DNA of 64,000 nucleotides, taken from positions 62,001-126,000 of the forward strand of contig NZ_QANS01000008.1 of the NCBI RefSeq assembly GCF_003052265.1, written 5' to 3'. The DNA comes from Stenotrophobium rhamnosiphilum (GTDB taxonomy: Bacteria > Pseudomonadota > Gammaproteobacteria > Nevskiales > Nevskiaceae). The first letter of the stretch is position 1, and each line of letters opens with the position of its first letter. Of the stretch, positions 38,693 to 50,586 are shown piece after piece. Position numbers and translations under genes: made by a program. The notes beneath the pieces are model-generated. The model was not told where the DNA came from, did not search any database, and worked only from the letters and a program-made list of their open reading frames with translations.

Positions 38693-41600
38693 ATGAATCC
38701 TTCACGCCCCTTCATCCTTCGTCCCGTCGCCACGACGCTGATGATGGCTGCCATTCTGATTGCGGGCGCGCTCGCATATCGATTGCTGCCGCTTTCTGCA
38801 TTGCCAGAAGTGGATTACCCAACGATACAAGTTGTAACGCTTTACCCCGGCGCCAGCCCAGAAGTGATGACCTCATCCGTCACCGCGCCATTGGAGCGTC
38901 AGCTTGGACAGATGCCAGGCCTCAATCAAATGTCGTCGACCAGCTCCGCTGGCGCGTCGGTCATCACGCTGCAGTTCAATCTGGAATTGAGCCTCGATAT
39001 TGCTGAGCAAGAAGTGCAGGCAGCGATGAATGCTGCAGGCAATTTGCTACCGGCCGATCTGCCCGCGCCGCCGATTTACAGCAAGGTGAATCCCGCAGAC
39101 ACGGCGATTCTGACGCTGGGCCTCACCTCTAAAACCTTGCCACTCACCGACGTCGAAGATATTGCCGACACCCGCCTCGCACAAAAAATCTCGCAGCTCA
39201 GTGGCGTCGGTCTTGTCACCATCAGCGGCGGCCAACGCCCTGCCGTGCGCGTGCAAGCCAATGCCAAAGCATTAGCCTCTTATGGTCTCAACATCGATGA
39301 CCTGCGCACTTCGATTGGTAACGCCAATGTGAATGGCGCCAAGGGCAGCTTTGACGGCCCAACTCGCGCTTACACGATTGACGCTAACGATCAGCTCAAA
39401 TCTCCAGAGGAATACAAGAACATCGTTGTCGCTTATCGCAACGGCGCGCCGATTCATTTGTCGGATGTTGCAGACGTTATCTCCGCTGCCGAGAATATTC
39501 GTCTCGGCGCGTGGATGAATAAAACGCCTGCGGTGATTTTGAATATTCAGCGCCAACCCGGCGCCAATGTCATCGAAGTGGTTGATCGCATCAAAGCCTT
39601 GTTGCCCGGCTTGCGTGACAGCTTGCCGAGCTCGGTCGATGTCAGCCTGATTTCGGATCGCACCACCACCATCCGCGCATCCGTGCATGACGTGCAGATT
39701 GAATTGCTGTTGGCCGTGGGCCTCGTCATCGCAGTGATCTTCGTATTCCTGCGCAGCGTTCCTGCCACCATTATTCCGAGCTTGTCGGTGCCGCTGTCGC
39801 TGGTCGGCACGTTTGCTGTGATGTATCTGGCGGGCTTCTCGCTGAACAACCTCACTTTGATGGCGCTGACCATCGCGACCGGTTTCGTCGTCGACGATGC
39901 CATCGTGATGATCGAAAACATTTCGCGTTACATCGAGAAAGGCGACACGCCGATGCAGGCTGCGCTCAAAGGCGCGGGCCAGATCGGATTCACGATTGTG
40001 TCCTTGACGGTGTCACTGATCGCCGTGCTGATTCCTCTGTTGTTCATGGGTGATGTGGTTGGCCGCTTGTTCCGCGAGTTTGCGATCACGCTCGCCGTGA
40101 CCATTGTGATCTCCGCAGTTGTGTCGCTGACGCTGGTGCCGATGCTCTGCGCCAGACTGCTGCATCACACGCCAGAAGCACAGCAAGGTCGCTTCTATAA
40201 AAAAGCGGGCGCTGTGATCGACGGCATGATCGAGCACTACAGCCGTTGGCTGACGTGGGTTCTGGATCGCCAGAGCGCAACGCTGTGGGTTGCTGTCGGC
40301 ACCTTGGCACTCACCGCGCTGCTCTACATCGCAATCCCTAAAGGCTTCTTCCCGCTGCAAGACACTGGACAAATTCAGGCAATCACCGAAGCGCCACAAT
40401 CCATCTCTTACGCGGCTATGGCGAAGCGTCAGCAAGCCTTGGCCGAAGTCATCCTTAAAGATCCGGATGTTGATGCACTGTCATCCTTCATCGGCGTTGA
40501 TGGTGCCAACAGCACATTGAACAGCGGCCGCATGTTGATCAGCCTCAAGCCACATGATCAACGCGATGGCGCGCCTGAAGTGATGCGTCGCCTTCAGCAA
40601 GAAGCAGAATCTGTCGCGGGCATCTCTCTGTATCTGCAGCCCGTACAAGATCTCACCATCGAGAATCGCGTCAGCCGCACGCAGTATCAGTTCACGGTTG
40701 AAGATCCAAACCCTGACACGCTCGCGCTGTGGGTGCCGAAGTTGCTTGAACGTTTATCCGAGCTGCCGCAGCTGGCCGACGTTGCCAGTGACTTGCAACA
40801 AAACGGCCTCGCCGCATACATCAAGATTGATCGCGACGCCGCAGGCCGCCTCGGCATCACACCAGCCGCAGTCGATAGCGTGCTCTACAGCGCTTACGGC
40901 CAACGCTTGGTGTCGACCATCTTCACGCAAGCTAATCAGTACCGCGTGGTGTTGGAAGCCGCAAAGGGCCAGCGTGAAGGTCCATTAGCGGTCAACGAAC
41001 TCTACGTCGCTGCTTCTGACGGCCAGCAGATTCCGCTTAGCGCGATTACAACCATCACCGAACGCGCCGCACCGTTGGTGATCAATCACCTCAGCCAGTT
41101 CCCATCGACCACGGTGTCGTTCAATCTCGCACCGGGCGCTTCACTCGGCGATGCCGTTCAAGCGATTAAAGACGCTGAAGCTACGATGGAAATGCCCGTC
41201 AGTATGCAGACCAGCTTTCAGGGTGCGGCATTGGCGTTCCAAGCTTCGCTCAGCAATACGCTGCTGCTGATTCTTGCTGCGATTGTCACCATGTATATCG
41301 TGCTCGGCGTTTTGTACGAGAGCTTCATCCATCCGATCACGATTCTGTCGACGCTGCCATCGGCGGGCGTTGGTGCATTGTTAGCGCTGATCATGTTTGG
41401 CAATGATCTGGGCATCGTCGCGATCATCGGCATTATTTTGCTCATTGGTATCGTCAAGAAAAACGCGATCATGATGATCGACTTCGCGCTCGATGCTGAA
41501 CGCAACGAAGGTAAATCTGCACGCGATGCAATTTACCAAGCCTGCTTGCTGCGCTTCCGTCCGATCTTGATGACGACGCTGGCCGCGCTGCTCGGCGCAT

Positions 41601-41803
41601 TGCCACTGATGCTCGGCACAGGCGTTGGTTCTGAACTGCGCCATCCGCTTGGCGTCAGCATCGTTGGTGGTTTGATTGTGAGTCAGGTGCTGACACTGTT
41701 CACCACGCCTGTGATCTATCTGGCTTTTGATCGACTAGCGAAGCGTTACGGAAGTAAGGCTTCGCCAGAAAACGAAGCCAGCCTTGGTGATTCGTCGCTG
41801 TGA
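38693..41803 (+). CDS. mdtB: RND multidrug efflux permease (MdtB-like)
   Basis: Inner-membrane proton-driven drug exporter of the HAE-1 RND family, 1036 residues with twelve expected helices and two large periplasmic loops. Visible motifs are the N terminus [17 protein letters not shown], the first periplasmic start [20 protein letters not shown], and the TM4 acidic pair in [17 protein letters not shown] that carries protons. MdtB-type proteins work as heterotrimers with the adjacent MdtC-type protein. Its stop overlaps the next start by four bases. Confidence 0.94.
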   Translation: MNPSRPFILRPVATTLMMAAILIAGALAYRLLPLSALPEVDYPTIQVVTLYPGASPEVMTSSVTAPLERQLGQMPGLNQMSSTSSAGASVITLQFNLELSLDIAEQEVQAAMNAAGNLLPADLPAPPIYSKVNPADTAILTLGLTSKTLPLTDVEDIADTRLAQKISQLSGVGLVTISGGQRPAVRVQANAKALASYGLNIDDLRTSIGNANVNGAKGSFDGPTRAYTIDANDQLKSPEEYKNIVVAYRNGAPIHLSDVADVISAAENIRLGAWMNKTPAVILNIQRQPGANVIEVVDRIKALLPGLRDSLPSSVDVSLISDRTTTIRASVHDVQIELLLAVGLVIAVIFVFLRSVPATIIPSLSVPLSLVGTFAVMYLAGFSLNNLTLMALTIATGFVVDDAIVMIENISRYIEKGDTPMQAALKGAGQIGFTIVSLTVSLIAVLIPLLFMGDVVGRLFREFAITLAVTIVISAVVSLTLVPMLCARLLHHTPEAQQGRFYKKAGAVIDGMIEHYSRWLTWVLDRQSATLWVAVGTLALTALLYIAIPKGFFPLQDTGQIQAITEAPQSISYAAMAKRQQALAEVILKDPDVDALSSFIGVDGANSTLNSGRMLISLKPHDQRDGAPEVMRRLQQEAESVAGISLYLQPVQDLTIENRVSRTQYQFTVEDPNPDTLALWVPKLLERLSELPQLADVASDLQQNGLAAYIKIDRDAAGRLGITPAAVDSVLYSAYGQRLVSTIFTQANQYRVVLEAAKGQREGPLAVNELYVAASDGQQIPLSAITTITERAAPLVINHLSQFPSTTVSFNLAPGASLGDAVQAIKDAEATMEMPVSMQTSFQGAALAFQASLSNTLLLILAAIVTMYIVLGVLYESFIHPITILSTLPSAGVGALLALIMFGNDLGIVAIIGIILLIGIVKKNAIMMIDFALDAERNEGKSARDAIYQACLLRFRPILMTTLAALLGALPLMLGTGVGSELRHPLGVSIVGGLIVSQVLTLFTTPVIYLAFDRLAKRYGSKASPENEASLGDSSL

Positions 41804-44800
41804 GTATTTCTGCGCCCTTCATCAAGCGCCCAGTAGCAACCACGCTACTGACAGCAGCGATTGCTTTGGCGGGCGCGCTCGCGTTCCGCTTGCTGCCAGT
41901 AGCGCCATTGCCGCAGGTAGATTTTCCAACGATCTCAGTTCAAGCCTCATTTCCGGGCGCGAGTCCGGAGACGATGGCCAGCAGCGTCGCGACGCCGCTA
42001 GAGCGTCAACTCGGACGCATTGCTGGCGTCAGCGAAATGACTTCGTCGAGTTCACAGAACTCGACGCGCATTACGCTGCAGTTTGAGCTCGACCGCGATA
42101 TCGATGGCGCAGCGCGTGATGTGCAAGCGGCGATTAATGCGGCGCAAAGCCAATTGCCTACCGGCATGCCGAATCGCCCGACGTATCGCAAGGTGAATCC
42201 TGCGGACGCGCCGGTGATGATCCTGACGCTGACTTCCAGCACATTTAGTCAGGGCCAAATTTACGACGCGGCTTCCACCATCCTCGCGCAAAAGCTTTCG
42301 CAGGTATCAGGTATTGGTCAGGTTCAAGTCGGCGGCAGTTCTTTGCCAGCCGTACGTGTTGAACTGAATCCGACCTCGCTCAATAAATACGGCATTGGCC
42401 TTGATCAAGTTCGCAGTGCGATCTCCACCACCAATGCCAATCGCCCCAAAGGTTCGGTTGAAGAAGGCGATCGTCACTGGCAGCTTTACACCAATGAACA
42501 GTCACGCCAAGCCAGCGACTATCGCTCACTGATCATCCGCTATCAGAACGGCAGCGCCGTTCGTGTATCGGATGTCGCAGAAGTCACCGACTCGGTTGAA
42601 GACCTGCGCAACCAGGGCTTCGCGAATGGAGCGCCATCCGTTCTCGTCATTCTTTCTCGCCAACCCGGCGCCAACATTATTGAAACCGTTGAGAACGTCA
42701 AAGCGCTGTTACCCGCGCTGCGCGCTTCAATTCCCGGTGGCATCAGCCTGAATGTGGCGATGGAGCGCACTGCGACGATTAAGGCATCGCTGCACGATGT
42801 TGAACGCACTTTGGCGATTTCAGTCGGGCTCGTGATTCTGGTGGTGTTTGTATTTTTGCGGAACGTACGCGCCACACTCATTCCTGCCGTCGCGGTGCCA
42901 GTGTCTTTGATCGGCACTTTCTCCGTGATGTATCTCTGCGGCTACAGCCTCGATAACTTGTCGCTGATGGCACTCACCGTCGCTACGGGTTTTGTCGTCG
43001 ACGATGCGATTGTGGTTTTGGAAAACACTTCGCGGCATATGGAAGCGGGCATGTCGCGCATGGAAGCCGCGCTGCTCGGCGCCAAAGAAGTCGGCTTTAC
43101 CGTACTGTCGATGAGCTTGTCGCTGGTTGCCGTCTTCATCCCAATCTTGTTGATGGGCGGCATTGTCGGTCGCTTGTTCCGTGAATTCGCGGTGGTCTTG
43201 TCTATCGCCATTGGCATTTCATTAATCGTTGCGCTGACCACTACGCCGATGCTGTGCTCGCGTTGGCTACAGTCACCGAAGGAATATGAGCACGGTCGTT
43301 TCTACCGCGCCAGCGAGCGCGTGTTCGTTTCGATGCTGTCTTTCTACGAAGACACTCTGCGTTGGGCCTTGCGCCACGGGCGCTTCATGATGGTGCTGTT
43401 GCTCGCAACCGTCTGTCTCAACGTTTATCTCTACACACTCGTGCCCAAGGGATTTTTCCCGCAACAAGACACCGGCCGCATCATGGGCGGTATCCGTGGC
43501 GATCAAAGCATTTCGTTTCAAGCGATGCGCGGCAAGCTTTCCGAGTTCATCGGCATCATTCAGAAAGATCCGGCAGTCGCTGATGTCGTCGGCTTCACCG
43601 GCGGCGGTCAGCGCAATAGTGGCAATATTTTTATTTCGCTCAAACCACTGAGTGAACGCAAAGTCTCTGCTGATCAAGTGATTGCGAGACTACGACCGCA
43701 GTTCACCACCGTCGCCGGAGCCAGCGTGTTCCTGCAAGGCGCGCAAGACATTCGCGTCGGCGGCCGCATGGGAAATTCTCAGTACCAATACACGCTGCAA
43801 AGCGACAGCCTTGATGAACTTCGCACCTGGACACCCAAACTCGCTGAAGCATTGCAGAATTCAACAATTGTCACTGACGTAGACAGCGACCAGCAGCAAG
43901 GCGGCCTCGAAACCATGCTGACGATTGATCGCCCCACCGCGACACGCTTGGGCATCAGCACGCGTGATATCAACAACGCGCTCAATGACGCTTTCGGCCA
44001 GCGCCAAGTCGCCACGATCTACAACGCGTTGAACCAATATCACGTGGTGATGGAAGTCTCGCCACAGTATTTGCAGAGCCCGGAATCACTCAGAGGCGTT
44101 TATGTGAAAACCAGCGATGGCACGATGGCGCCGCTGATGTCCTTCGCGAGTTTCCAGCCCGCCAATGGTTCCCTGTCAGTCAATCACCAAGGCGAATTCG
44201 CGGCATCGACGCTGTCATTTAATCTGCCCGAAGGCGTGGCACTGAGTGATGCGGTTGCTGAAATCAAGCACACGATGGATAACATTGGTGTACCGACACC
44301 AGTGCACGGTAGCTTCCAAGGCACCGCGAAAGCATTTCAAAAATCGCTTGAGAGCCAACCTTGGTTGATTCTCGCGGCCTTTATCGCGGTGTATATCGTG
44401 CTCGGCGTTTTATACGAGAGCTACATCCATCCGCTGACGATTTTGTCGACGCTGCCTTCTGCTGGCGTTGGTGCGATTTTGGCTCTGCTCGCTTGCAAGA
44501 GTGAGTTCAACATCATCGCCATGATTGGCGTTATTTTGCTGATTGGTATCGTCAAGAAAAACGCGATCATGATGATCGACTTCGCACTCGATGCCGAACG
44601 CACGCGCAATTTGACGCCTGAGCAAGCAATCTTCGAAGCCTGCCTCAAGCGTTTCCGCCCGATCATGATGACGACGATGGCGGCGCTGCTGGGCGCACTG
44701 CCACTGGCACTCGGCACCGGCGTTGGTGCTGAACTGCGCAAGCCACTCGGCATCTCGATTGTTGGCGGCTTGATCTTTAGCCAAGTGCTGACGCTCTACA

Positions 44801-44913
44801 CCACGCCCGTGGTTTACCTTTATCTCGACCGCTTCAGTAACTGGTGCTCACGCACTTGGGCGCAGCGTCGTGGCAATCATTATTCAAACAGCGCGCAGGA
44901 TGCAGCGCTGTAA
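41800..44913 (+). CDS. mdtC: RND multidrug efflux permease (MdtC-like)
   Basis: Second RND permease of the operon (1037 residues), paralogous to the upstream one. It starts at GTG overlapping the mdtB stop and begins [20 protein letters not shown]. The TM4 motif [21 protein letters not shown] is intact, as is the C-terminal [19 protein letters not shown]. The adjacency of two permeases suggests an MdtB2C-type heterotrimer; MdtABC exports bile salts, novobiocin and metal-complexing compounds in enterobacteria, and the substrate here is unknown. Confidence 0.94.
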   Translation: MSISAPFIKRPVATTLLTAAIALAGALAFRLLPVAPLPQVDFPTISVQASFPGASPETMASSVATPLERQLGRIAGVSEMTSSSSQNSTRITLQFELDRDIDGAARDVQAAINAAQSQLPTGMPNRPTYRKVNPADAPVMILTLTSSTFSQGQIYDAASTILAQKLSQVSGIGQVQVGGSSLPAVRVELNPTSLNKYGIGLDQVRSAISTTNANRPKGSVEEGDRHWQLYTNEQSRQASDYRSLIIRYQNGSAVRVSDVAEVTDSVEDLRNQGFANGAPSVLVILSRQPGANIIETVENVKALLPALRASIPGGISLNVAMERTATIKASLHDVERTLAISVGLVILVVFVFLRNVRATLIPAVAVPVSLIGTFSVMYLCGYSLDNLSLMALTVATGFVVDDAIVVLENTSRHMEAGMSRMEAALLGAKEVGFTVLSMSLSLVAVFIPILLMGGIVGRLFREFAVVLSIAIGISLIVALTTTPMLCSRWLQSPKEYEHGRFYRASERVFVSMLSFYEDTLRWALRHGRFMMVLLLATVCLNVYLYTLVPKGFFPQQDTGRIMGGIRGDQSISFQAMRGKLSEFIGIIQKDPAVADVVGFTGGGQRNSGNIFISLKPLSERKVSADQVIARLRPQFTTVAGASVFLQGAQDIRVGGRMGNSQYQYTLQSDSLDELRTWTPKLAEALQNSTIVTDVDSDQQQGGLETMLTIDRPTATRLGISTRDINNALNDAFGQRQVATIYNALNQYHVVMEVSPQYLQSPESLRGVYVKTSDGTMAPLMSFASFQPANGSLSVNHQGEFAASTLSFNLPEGVALSDAVAEIKHTMDNIGVPTPVHGSFQGTAKAFQKSLESQPWLILAAFIAVYIVLGVLYESYIHPLTILSTLPSAGVGAILALLACKSEFNIIAMIGVILLIGIVKKNAIMMIDFALDAERTRNLTPEQAIFEACLKRFRPIMMTTMAALLGALPLALGTGVGAELRKPLGISIVGGLIFSQVLTLYTTPVVYLYLDRFSNWCSRTWAQRRGNHYSNSAQDAAL

Positions 44914-44924
44914 TGCGAGGCCCC

Positions 44925-46355
44925 ATGAAACACCTTGACCTCAAACCTCTTCTGCTCGGCTTGCTCGCGTCTTCGCTGACAGCCTGCGCGATTGGTCCTG
45001 ACTATAAGAAACCAGACGCGCCTATCGCGCCTGCATACAAAGAAGCCGGTGATTGGCTCAGCGCCACGCCTAGCGACGAAGCGCAGCGCGGGCCGTGGTG
45101 GGAAGTTTTTCAGGATCAGCAGCTCAATGATTTAGAGCAGCAGGTCAACATCTCCAACCAAACGCTGGCACAGGCTGAGGCGCAGTATCGCCAAGCCACT
45201 GCACTGCTGCGCCAAACACGTGCAGGCTTTTTGCCAGAAGTATCTGTTGGCGGCTCCGCACAACGCTCGGGTGATGGCGGCGGATCGACGGCTGTCGTTG
45301 GCAATCGTTATTCCTTGTCGGCGGATGCCTCATGGGAACTCGATCTCTGGGGCCGCGTACGTCGCAGCGTAGAAGCCAGCGCCGCGAATGCGAAAGCGAG
45401 TGCCGCTGATCTCGCTTCCGTGCGTCTCAGTACGCAAGCGCAGCTCGCGCAAACTTATTTCCAGTTGCGCGTGACCGATGAGCAGAAGCGTTTGCTTGAC
45501 GACACCGTTTCTGGTTTCGAACGCTCGATGCAGCTCACGCAGAATCAATACAACGTCGGCGTCGCTGCTAAATCCGATGTCGTGCAAGCACAAGCGCAGC
45601 TCAAATCTGCACAAGCACAAGCGATTGATGTGAGCATTCAGCGCGCGCAGCTTGAGCACGCGCTTGCTGTGCTGGTTGGTAAAACGCCAGCGGAATTCTC
45701 CATCGCACCGGCACCGTTGCTGGCCGTCATTCCGCCAGCAACACCACCGGGCGTGCCATCAACGCTATTGGAACGTCGCCCAGACATCGCGTCTGCTGAA
45801 CGTCGCATGGCTTCTGCCAATGCACAGATTGGTGTCGCTAAGGCCGCGTATTTCCCATCGCTGACGATCTCCGCCAGCGGCGGCTTCCAAAGCTCTAGCT
45901 TTTCAGATTGGATTAGCCTGCCTAGCCGCTTCTGGTCGGTGGGTCCGTCCGCAGCAATGACACTGTTCAGTGGCGGCGCACGTAGCGCGCAGACCGATCA
46001 GGCGATTGCCGCTTACGATCAAAACGTCGCTGCGTATCGTCAGACCGTGCTCGGTGCTTTCCAGGAAGTTGAAGATAATCTGGTTGCGTTGCATCTGTTA
46101 GAGCAGCAAGCACAGGTACAGAACGAAGCCGTTATTGCCGCACAACAGTCGGCAACCATCGCAACCAATCAGTACAAGGCTGGAACGGTGAGTTATCTCA
46201 ATGTGGTGAGCGCGCAGAACACGGCATACAGCAATCAGCGTAGTGCGCTGACGATTCTGAATTCACGACTCGCTGCGAGTGTAGCTTTGATCAAGGCACT
46301 GGGCGGCGGTTGGCACGCGGATGACGACAGCGCGAAGCCCGTTGAAACGAAATAA
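44925..46355 (+). CDS. Outer-membrane efflux lipoprotein (NodT/OprM family)
   Basis: TolC-like outer-membrane channel of the RND pump, 476 residues. The start at 44925 has GCGAGG just upstream and gives a lipoprotein signal ending in LTAC, followed by AIGPDYKKP, the typical NodT-family start. An ATG at 44913 overlapping the mdtC stop is an alternative. Two outer-membrane efflux repeats follow, with LLERRPDIASAERRMASANA in the second. It closes the operon, giving a complete tripartite system. Confidence 0.93.
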   Translation: MKHLDLKPLLLGLLASSLTACAIGPDYKKPDAPIAPAYKEAGDWLSATPSDEAQRGPWWEVFQDQQLNDLEQQVNISNQTLAQAEAQYRQATALLRQTRAGFLPEVSVGGSAQRSGDGGGSTAVVGNRYSLSADASWELDLWGRVRRSVEASAANAKASAADLASVRLSTQAQLAQTYFQLRVTDEQKRLLDDTVSGFERSMQLTQNQYNVGVAAKSDVVQAQAQLKSAQAQAIDVSIQRAQLEHALAVLVGKTPAEFSIAPAPLLAVIPPATPPGVPSTLLERRPDIASAERRMASANAQIGVAKAAYFPSLTISASGGFQSSSFSDWISLPSRFWSVGPSAAMTLFSGGARSAQTDQAIAAYDQNVAAYRQTVLGAFQEVEDNLVALHLLEQQAQVQNEAVIAAQQSATIATNQYKAGTVSYLNVVSAQNTAYSNQRSALTILNSRLAASVALIKALGGGWHADDDSAKPVETK

Positions 46356-46357
46356 TT

Positions 46358-46440
46358 CGTAGGCTGGGTTGAAGCGAAGCGAAACCCAGCATCTATCTAG
46401 CAGAACAAAAGCTGGGTTGATGAAGCCAACCCAGCCTACA
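46358..46440. repeat. Long inverted repeat (CGTAGGCTGGGTT family), copy 2
   Basis: Close copy of 20616-20700, with CGTAGGCTGGGTT at the left end, GAAACCCAGCATCTATCTA inside and CCAACCCAGCCTAC at the right end. The loop sequence differs (CAGAACAAAA here). It starts three bases after the outer-membrane-factor stop and ends seven bases before the stop of the converging gene. Confidence 0.8.
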
Positions 46441-46447
46441 AATTCGA

Positions 46448-46999
46448 TTAAAGTCCCGGCAAACCTGATTTAGCCTGCGCCGATGTCGGGCAAGTTGATG
46501 CATCTGCCTCGACCTTGCCGACAAGCAACAAGAAGCTTTCAAACGGCACCATATTGTTCATCGCTTCAATCATTGGGCCTTTGAAGCGCAGACGCGTGGT
46601 CATCATTGCCTTCATCGGGCCGTATTCGCCCTTGCCCATTTCAACCCAGTTCTGGGTTGATGCATTCATCACGTAATCAACGCCGGAAGTCAGCTTGGTG
46701 GTTTTGATCTTGCCGCCGTAGATGCACTGCGCGAGTTCGCCCTTTTGTGCGATCTGTAGTTCTACCCATGCGCTGTTTTCGCAATCGTTGCGATAGATCT
46801 GGATGGCTTTGTAGCCGTGGCCGCCGTCATTGCTGGCCCACTTGGATTTGACCAGTTCCTTGGTCAGGATCGGGTCCTTATTCCATGCATCACAGGCTTG
46901 GGCGGCCCATTCCGGCGACAGCAATGTCGTTGAGGCCTGTGCCGATGTCGCCAACATCGCTCCCGCGACCAATCCCGCAATCCCTAGCTTGCTACACAT
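46448..46999 (-). CDS. Exported protein of unknown function, possible SCP2-type lipid-binding fold
   Basis: A 183-residue secreted protein. The start at 46999 is chosen because GTGGAG lies six bases upstream and the signal peptide then reads MCSKLGIAGLVAGAMLATSAQA. The mature part has four Cys (AACDAWNK, NDCENSAW, QCIYGG, STCPTS), which could form disulfides. The segment FKGPMIEAMNNMVPFESFLLLVGKV is reminiscent of SCP-2-like lipid-binding proteins of other gammaproteobacteria. That resemblance is from memory and unsure. It stands alone, divergent from the MATE gene. Confidence 0.7.
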   Translation of the reverse strand: MCSKLGIAGLVAGAMLATSAQASTTLLSPEWAAQACDAWNKDPILTKELVKSKWASNDGGHGYKAIQIYRNDCENSAWVELQIAQKGELAQCIYGGKIKTTKLTSGVDYVMNASTQNWVEMGKGEYGPMKAMMTTRLRFKGPMIEAMNNMVPFESFLLLVGKVEADASTCPTSAQAKSGLPGL

Positions 47000-47098
47000 A
47001 TCCATCTCCACTCTTATTCAATTTCGTACTCGCCCCAGTCTAGGCAAGCATGCGAAGATCACTAACGAACTTCGGGCAATATCCTTATAACCGACCCC

Positions 47099-48424
47099 AT
47101 GGAATCCAATCGCAACCGCGAGGTGCTGAAACTAGCGCTGCCAATTATTGGCGGCATGGTTTCGCAGAACCTGCTGAATCTCGCAGACGCGTGGATGGTC
47201 GGCTCACTCGGCCCTTCTGCACTTGCTGCCACCGGCCTCGCGAACTTCCTCAACTTCATGGCGGTTGCGGCGATCACGGGCATCTCACCTGCCGTGCAAG
47301 CGATTGCGGCGCGACGCGCTGGCGAAGGTCGCATCGGTGAAACTGCGGTGTCACTCAACGGCGGCCTAATGCTGTCTTTGATGATTGGCATTCCGCTAAC
47401 AGTGATCTTCATCCTGCTCGCGCCTGCAATCTTCCGAGCAATGAATAACGATCCTGCGGTTGTTGAGCAAGGCACAGAGTATTTGCAGTGGCGCTTGGTA
47501 GCGGTTGCCGCCATCGGCATGAACTTCTCGTTCCGCGGTTATTGGAGCGCGATGAAGATGACGCGCATCTACATGATTACGCTGATCGACATGCACATCC
47601 TCAACGTCATCTTCAGCTATAGCTTGATCCACGGATTATTTGGTCTGCCTGCCATGGGCGTGAAAGGCGCAGGCATCGGCACGACGATGGCGATCATGGT
47701 CGGCACTGCCATTTATTTTTGGATGGCGAGCAGACACGCCAAGCCGAATGGCTTTCTGGAACGCCTGCCAACCGGCATCGAATTCCGCAGTCTGCTGAAA
47801 CTCGGTCTACCTTCTGCAATTCAGCAGCTGTTATTTGCTGGTGGCTTCACCGTTTTGTTCTGGATCATCGGCCACATCGGCACCGCGGAGCTCGCCGTAT
47901 CGAACGTGTTGGTGACGATTTCGCTCACCGCAGTGCTACCCGGCATTGGCTTTGGCATTGCAGCAGCAACGCTATGCGGACAAGCCCTTGGCCGCGGTGA
48001 CGCAGTCGATGCCAAGCGTTGGGCTTGGGATGTCTATCGCGTGAGTTTGTGGTTGTTCGTTCCACTGGCCGCAATCATGTTGCTGTTTCCATCGCCAGTG
48101 TTGTCACTGTTTGTGCACGGTGACGCAATGCTGATTGAGATTGGCCGCCTGCCATTGCAAATGGTCGGCATCAATATTCTGCTCGACGCGCTTGGCTTGA
48201 TCATGATGCAAGCACTGCTCGGCGTTGGCGCGAGTCGCCTCGTGATGATTGTTGCGGTTGGCTTGCAGTGGCTGGTGTTTCTGCCTGTCGCGTATTTACT
48301 CGGCCCCGTCTACTCGATGGGCTTGATGTCGATCTGGATTGCGATGGGCATTTATCGTTTACTGCAAACCGTTATCTTCACTCGCGCATGGCAGCGCGAG
48401 GGTTGGACCCATCTCAAAGTTTAA
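47099..48424 (+). CDS. MATE-family multidrug/sodium or proton antiporter
   Basis: A 441-residue polytopic exporter of the MATE (NorM-like) family with about twelve helices in two homologous halves. Seen are LALPIIGGMVSQNLLNLADAW at the start and GLPSAIQQLLFAGGF at the start of the second half. An Asp in the first helix (NLADAWMVG) is a typical ion/drug site. An esterase-family gene follows 14 bases later and is probably co-transcribed. Confidence 0.9.
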   Translation: MESNRNREVLKLALPIIGGMVSQNLLNLADAWMVGSLGPSALAATGLANFLNFMAVAAITGISPAVQAIAARRAGEGRIGETAVSLNGGLMLSLMIGIPLTVIFILLAPAIFRAMNNDPAVVEQGTEYLQWRLVAVAAIGMNFSFRGYWSAMKMTRIYMITLIDMHILNVIFSYSLIHGLFGLPAMGVKGAGIGTTMAIMVGTAIYFWMASRHAKPNGFLERLPTGIEFRSLLKLGLPSAIQQLLFAGGFTVLFWIIGHIGTAELAVSNVLVTISLTAVLPGIGFGIAAATLCGQALGRGDAVDAKRWAWDVYRVSLWLFVPLAAIMLLFPSPVLSLFVHGDAMLIEIGRLPLQMVGINILLDALGLIMMQALLGVGASRLVMIVAVGLQWLVFLPVAYLLGPVYSMGLMSIWIAMGIYRLLQTVIFTRAWQREGWTHLKV

Positions 48425-48438
48425 GAACCGCTTCTAAT

Positions 48439-49347
48439 ATGCCGAGCATCCGCGCCCGTTTGACCATGTTGTTCTTCAGTGTGCAGAAGAACTTTCTCTT
48501 AAGTCGAGGCGACAACACACGCTTGATGCGTCGCGTCACCGAATTCGCCGGTTCGCGTATTCGCATGCCGCGCAATATCCGCATGGAACGCAGCAGCGCG
48601 GGCGGCGTCACCGCGGCGCGCCTGACCAACACGCACGTCTCCGCGAAGCGCCAACGAATTTTGGTTTATCTCCATGGCGGCGGTTATGTCGTGGGCAGCC
48701 CGATGACGCATCGCGCATTCGCGGCTCGTCTGGGACAGCGCGCTGGCGCTGGAGAAATCTGGATGCCGGACTATCGCTTGGCACCAGAGCATCCCTTCCC
48801 GGCCGCAGTTGATGACGTTGTGAATTTTTGGCGCGCGCTGGTTAAACAGAATCCTAAGCACGAATTTATTCTGGCGGGCGAATCAGCAGGCGGTGGGCTT
48901 TGCGTTTCGCTATGCATCACTTTGCGCGAGAACCAGGAACCATTACCGTCACGCATGTATCTGCTCTCACCGTGGCTTGATCTCAGCCTGAATAGCCGCA
49001 CGCATACTTCGCAAGGTAAGCGCGATCCGTTCTTGAATCGCGCATTGCTTGAGAAACACTTCGCCCGTTTCTACGCAGGCGAAACACCGCGCGAGCACCC
49101 GCTGCTATCGCCCTTGTTTGCTGATCTGCACGGCCTACCACCCACACTGGTGCATGTCGGGTCGCGAGAAGTTTTGCTAGACGATAGCCGTCAATTTGCA
49201 GATAAAGCGCGGAAGCAGAATGTCGATGTGACGCTAGAGATTCACACCGGCCTCTGGCACGCATGGCCGGTGTTTCAGACAGCACCAGAATGTACGGTCA
49301 CCATCCGTCACGCCGGTGAGTGGCTAGCTAAGGCGAACCGTAAATAA
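48439..49347 (+). CDS. Alpha/beta-hydrolase of the hormone-sensitive-lipase (HGGG) family
   Basis: A 302-residue esterase-like enzyme. The oxyanion motif VYLHGGGYVVGS and the nucleophile elbow LAGESAGGGL are intact; the acid is probably the Asp in REVLLDDS and the base the His in GLWHAWPVF. WMPDYRLAPEHPFPAA is the family signature. The start is set at 48439, just after the MATE stop; the frame reaches back into the MATE gene but has no better start. Its 3' end overlaps the converging MFS gene by 24 bases. Confidence 0.9.
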   Translation: MPSIRARLTMLFFSVQKNFLLSRGDNTRLMRRVTEFAGSRIRMPRNIRMERSSAGGVTAARLTNTHVSAKRQRILVYLHGGGYVVGSPMTHRAFAARLGQRAGAGEIWMPDYRLAPEHPFPAAVDDVVNFWRALVKQNPKHEFILAGESAGGGLCVSLCITLRENQEPLPSRMYLLSPWLDLSLNSRTHTSQGKRDPFLNRALLEKHFARFYAGETPREHPLLSPLFADLHGLPPTLVHVGSREVLLDDSRQFADKARKQNVDVTLEIHTGLWHAWPVFQTAPECTVTIRHAGEWLAKANRK

Positions 49348-50583
49348 ATCTTTAGAACGACGCCAGATATAAGCCACCGTGCCCAACGTGGCGACGCCAC
49401 CAAAGACAACGGAAGGCACCACGCCTAGTAAGCGTGCAGCAACGCCTGATTCAAATGCGCCGAGTTCGTTCGACGAACTAATGAAGATGCTGTTGACCGC
49501 AACCACGCGGCCGCGCAGATGATCAGGCGGCATCACTTGCATGATGGTCTGGCGAATCACCACGCTGATGCTGTCGAAGGCGCCAGTGAAAAACAGTGCC
49601 AGCACTGACAGCCAAAAGTTTTTAGACAGCGCGAAGACCAAGGTCGCGACACCAAAACCCAGCACCGCTAACAACAGATTGCGCCAGGCTTTATTCAGCG
49701 GCGGGTTATACGTGCAATAGATCACCGTGAGCATGGCGCCGACGGCAGGCGCAGCGCGCATCAGGCCTAAGCCCTCTGCACCAACATGCAGAATGTCTTC
49801 CGCGAAAATCGGAAGGATCGCGACCACTCCACCAAACAACACGCTGAACATGTCCAGCGAGATGGCGTAGAGAATGATCTTGTTACTGAAAACGTAGTCG
49901 AGTCCTTCACGCAGACTCACCCAGATACTTTCATGCGGTGGCGCCACTGGCACAGGCTTTTTGGCGATGCGAGAGATCAGGACGAAGTTGAGCACGAGCA
50001 TGCCCACTACGATCATCATCGTTGTGCTAAATCCAAAACCTGCGTAAAGAAAACCCGCAGAGGCCGGACCCACAATCGCGCCTGCCTGCCAGAACGTGCT
50101 GCTCCACGTCGACGAGTTGCCGTAAATTTCTCGCGGAACCAGAAACGCTTTGAGTGAAGATGAAGCTGGCGAATAAATGCCGCGCGCCAAACCCAGCAGC
50201 GCGATCACGCCATAGATGATCAGCAGCATCGTGGTTTGCGAAAGCTGTACGCGTGTCGAGGGCAGTGTTGCCCAAGCCAGAATTGCCGAGCCTGCAATGA
50301 TGACCAGCAATGACTGCTGCATCAGCGTGCGCTTATCGCGACGATCCGCAAGATAGCCGCCGAAGAGCGCAAGGCCGATGAATGGAACGGCTTCTGCCAA
50401 GCCAATCAAGCCGAGCACGAGTGGATCGTGCGTCATCTTATAAAGCTCGTAACCCAACACCACCATCTGAATCAGCAGCGCAGCGCTGGTCAGAAAAGTA
50501 CCGATGATAAGATTACGAAACTCGGGATATCGAAGTGCAGCGTAAGGATCGTAGGCTTTGATAGGACTACGATCCTCATTCAT
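49324..50583 (-). CDS. MFS transporter (EntS/MFS_3-like)
   Basis: A 419-residue major facilitator of twelve helices, closest in outline to the EntS-type exporter group. The N terminus is YAALRYPEFRNLIIGTFLTSAA, with the loop GGYLADRRDKRTLM between helices 2 and 3 (motif A). A conserved PPDHLRGRVVAVNSIF lies in the second half. The substrate is unknown. It is convergent with the lipase-family gene (24-base 3' overlap) and lies three bases after prfC on the same strand, so the two may be co-transcribed. Confidence 0.88.
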   Translation of the reverse strand: MNEDRSPIKAYDPYAALRYPEFRNLIIGTFLTSAALLIQMVVLGYELYKMTHDPLVLGLIGLAEAVPFIGLALFGGYLADRRDKRTLMQQSLLVIIAGSAILAWATLPSTRVQLSQTTMLLIIYGVIALLGLARGIYSPASSSLKAFLVPREIYGNSSTWSSTFWQAGAIVGPASAGFLYAGFGFSTTMMIVVGMLVLNFVLISRIAKKPVPVAPPHESIWVSLREGLDYVFSNKIILYAISLDMFSVLFGGVVAILPIFAEDILHVGAEGLGLMRAAPAVGAMLTVIYCTYNPPLNKAWRNLLLAVLGFGVATLVFALSKNFWLSVLALFFTGAFDSISVVIRQTIMQVMPPDHLRGRVVAVNSIFISSSNELGAFESGVAARLLGVVPSVVFGGVATLGTVAYIWRRSKDLFTVRLS

Positions 50584-50586
50584 GAC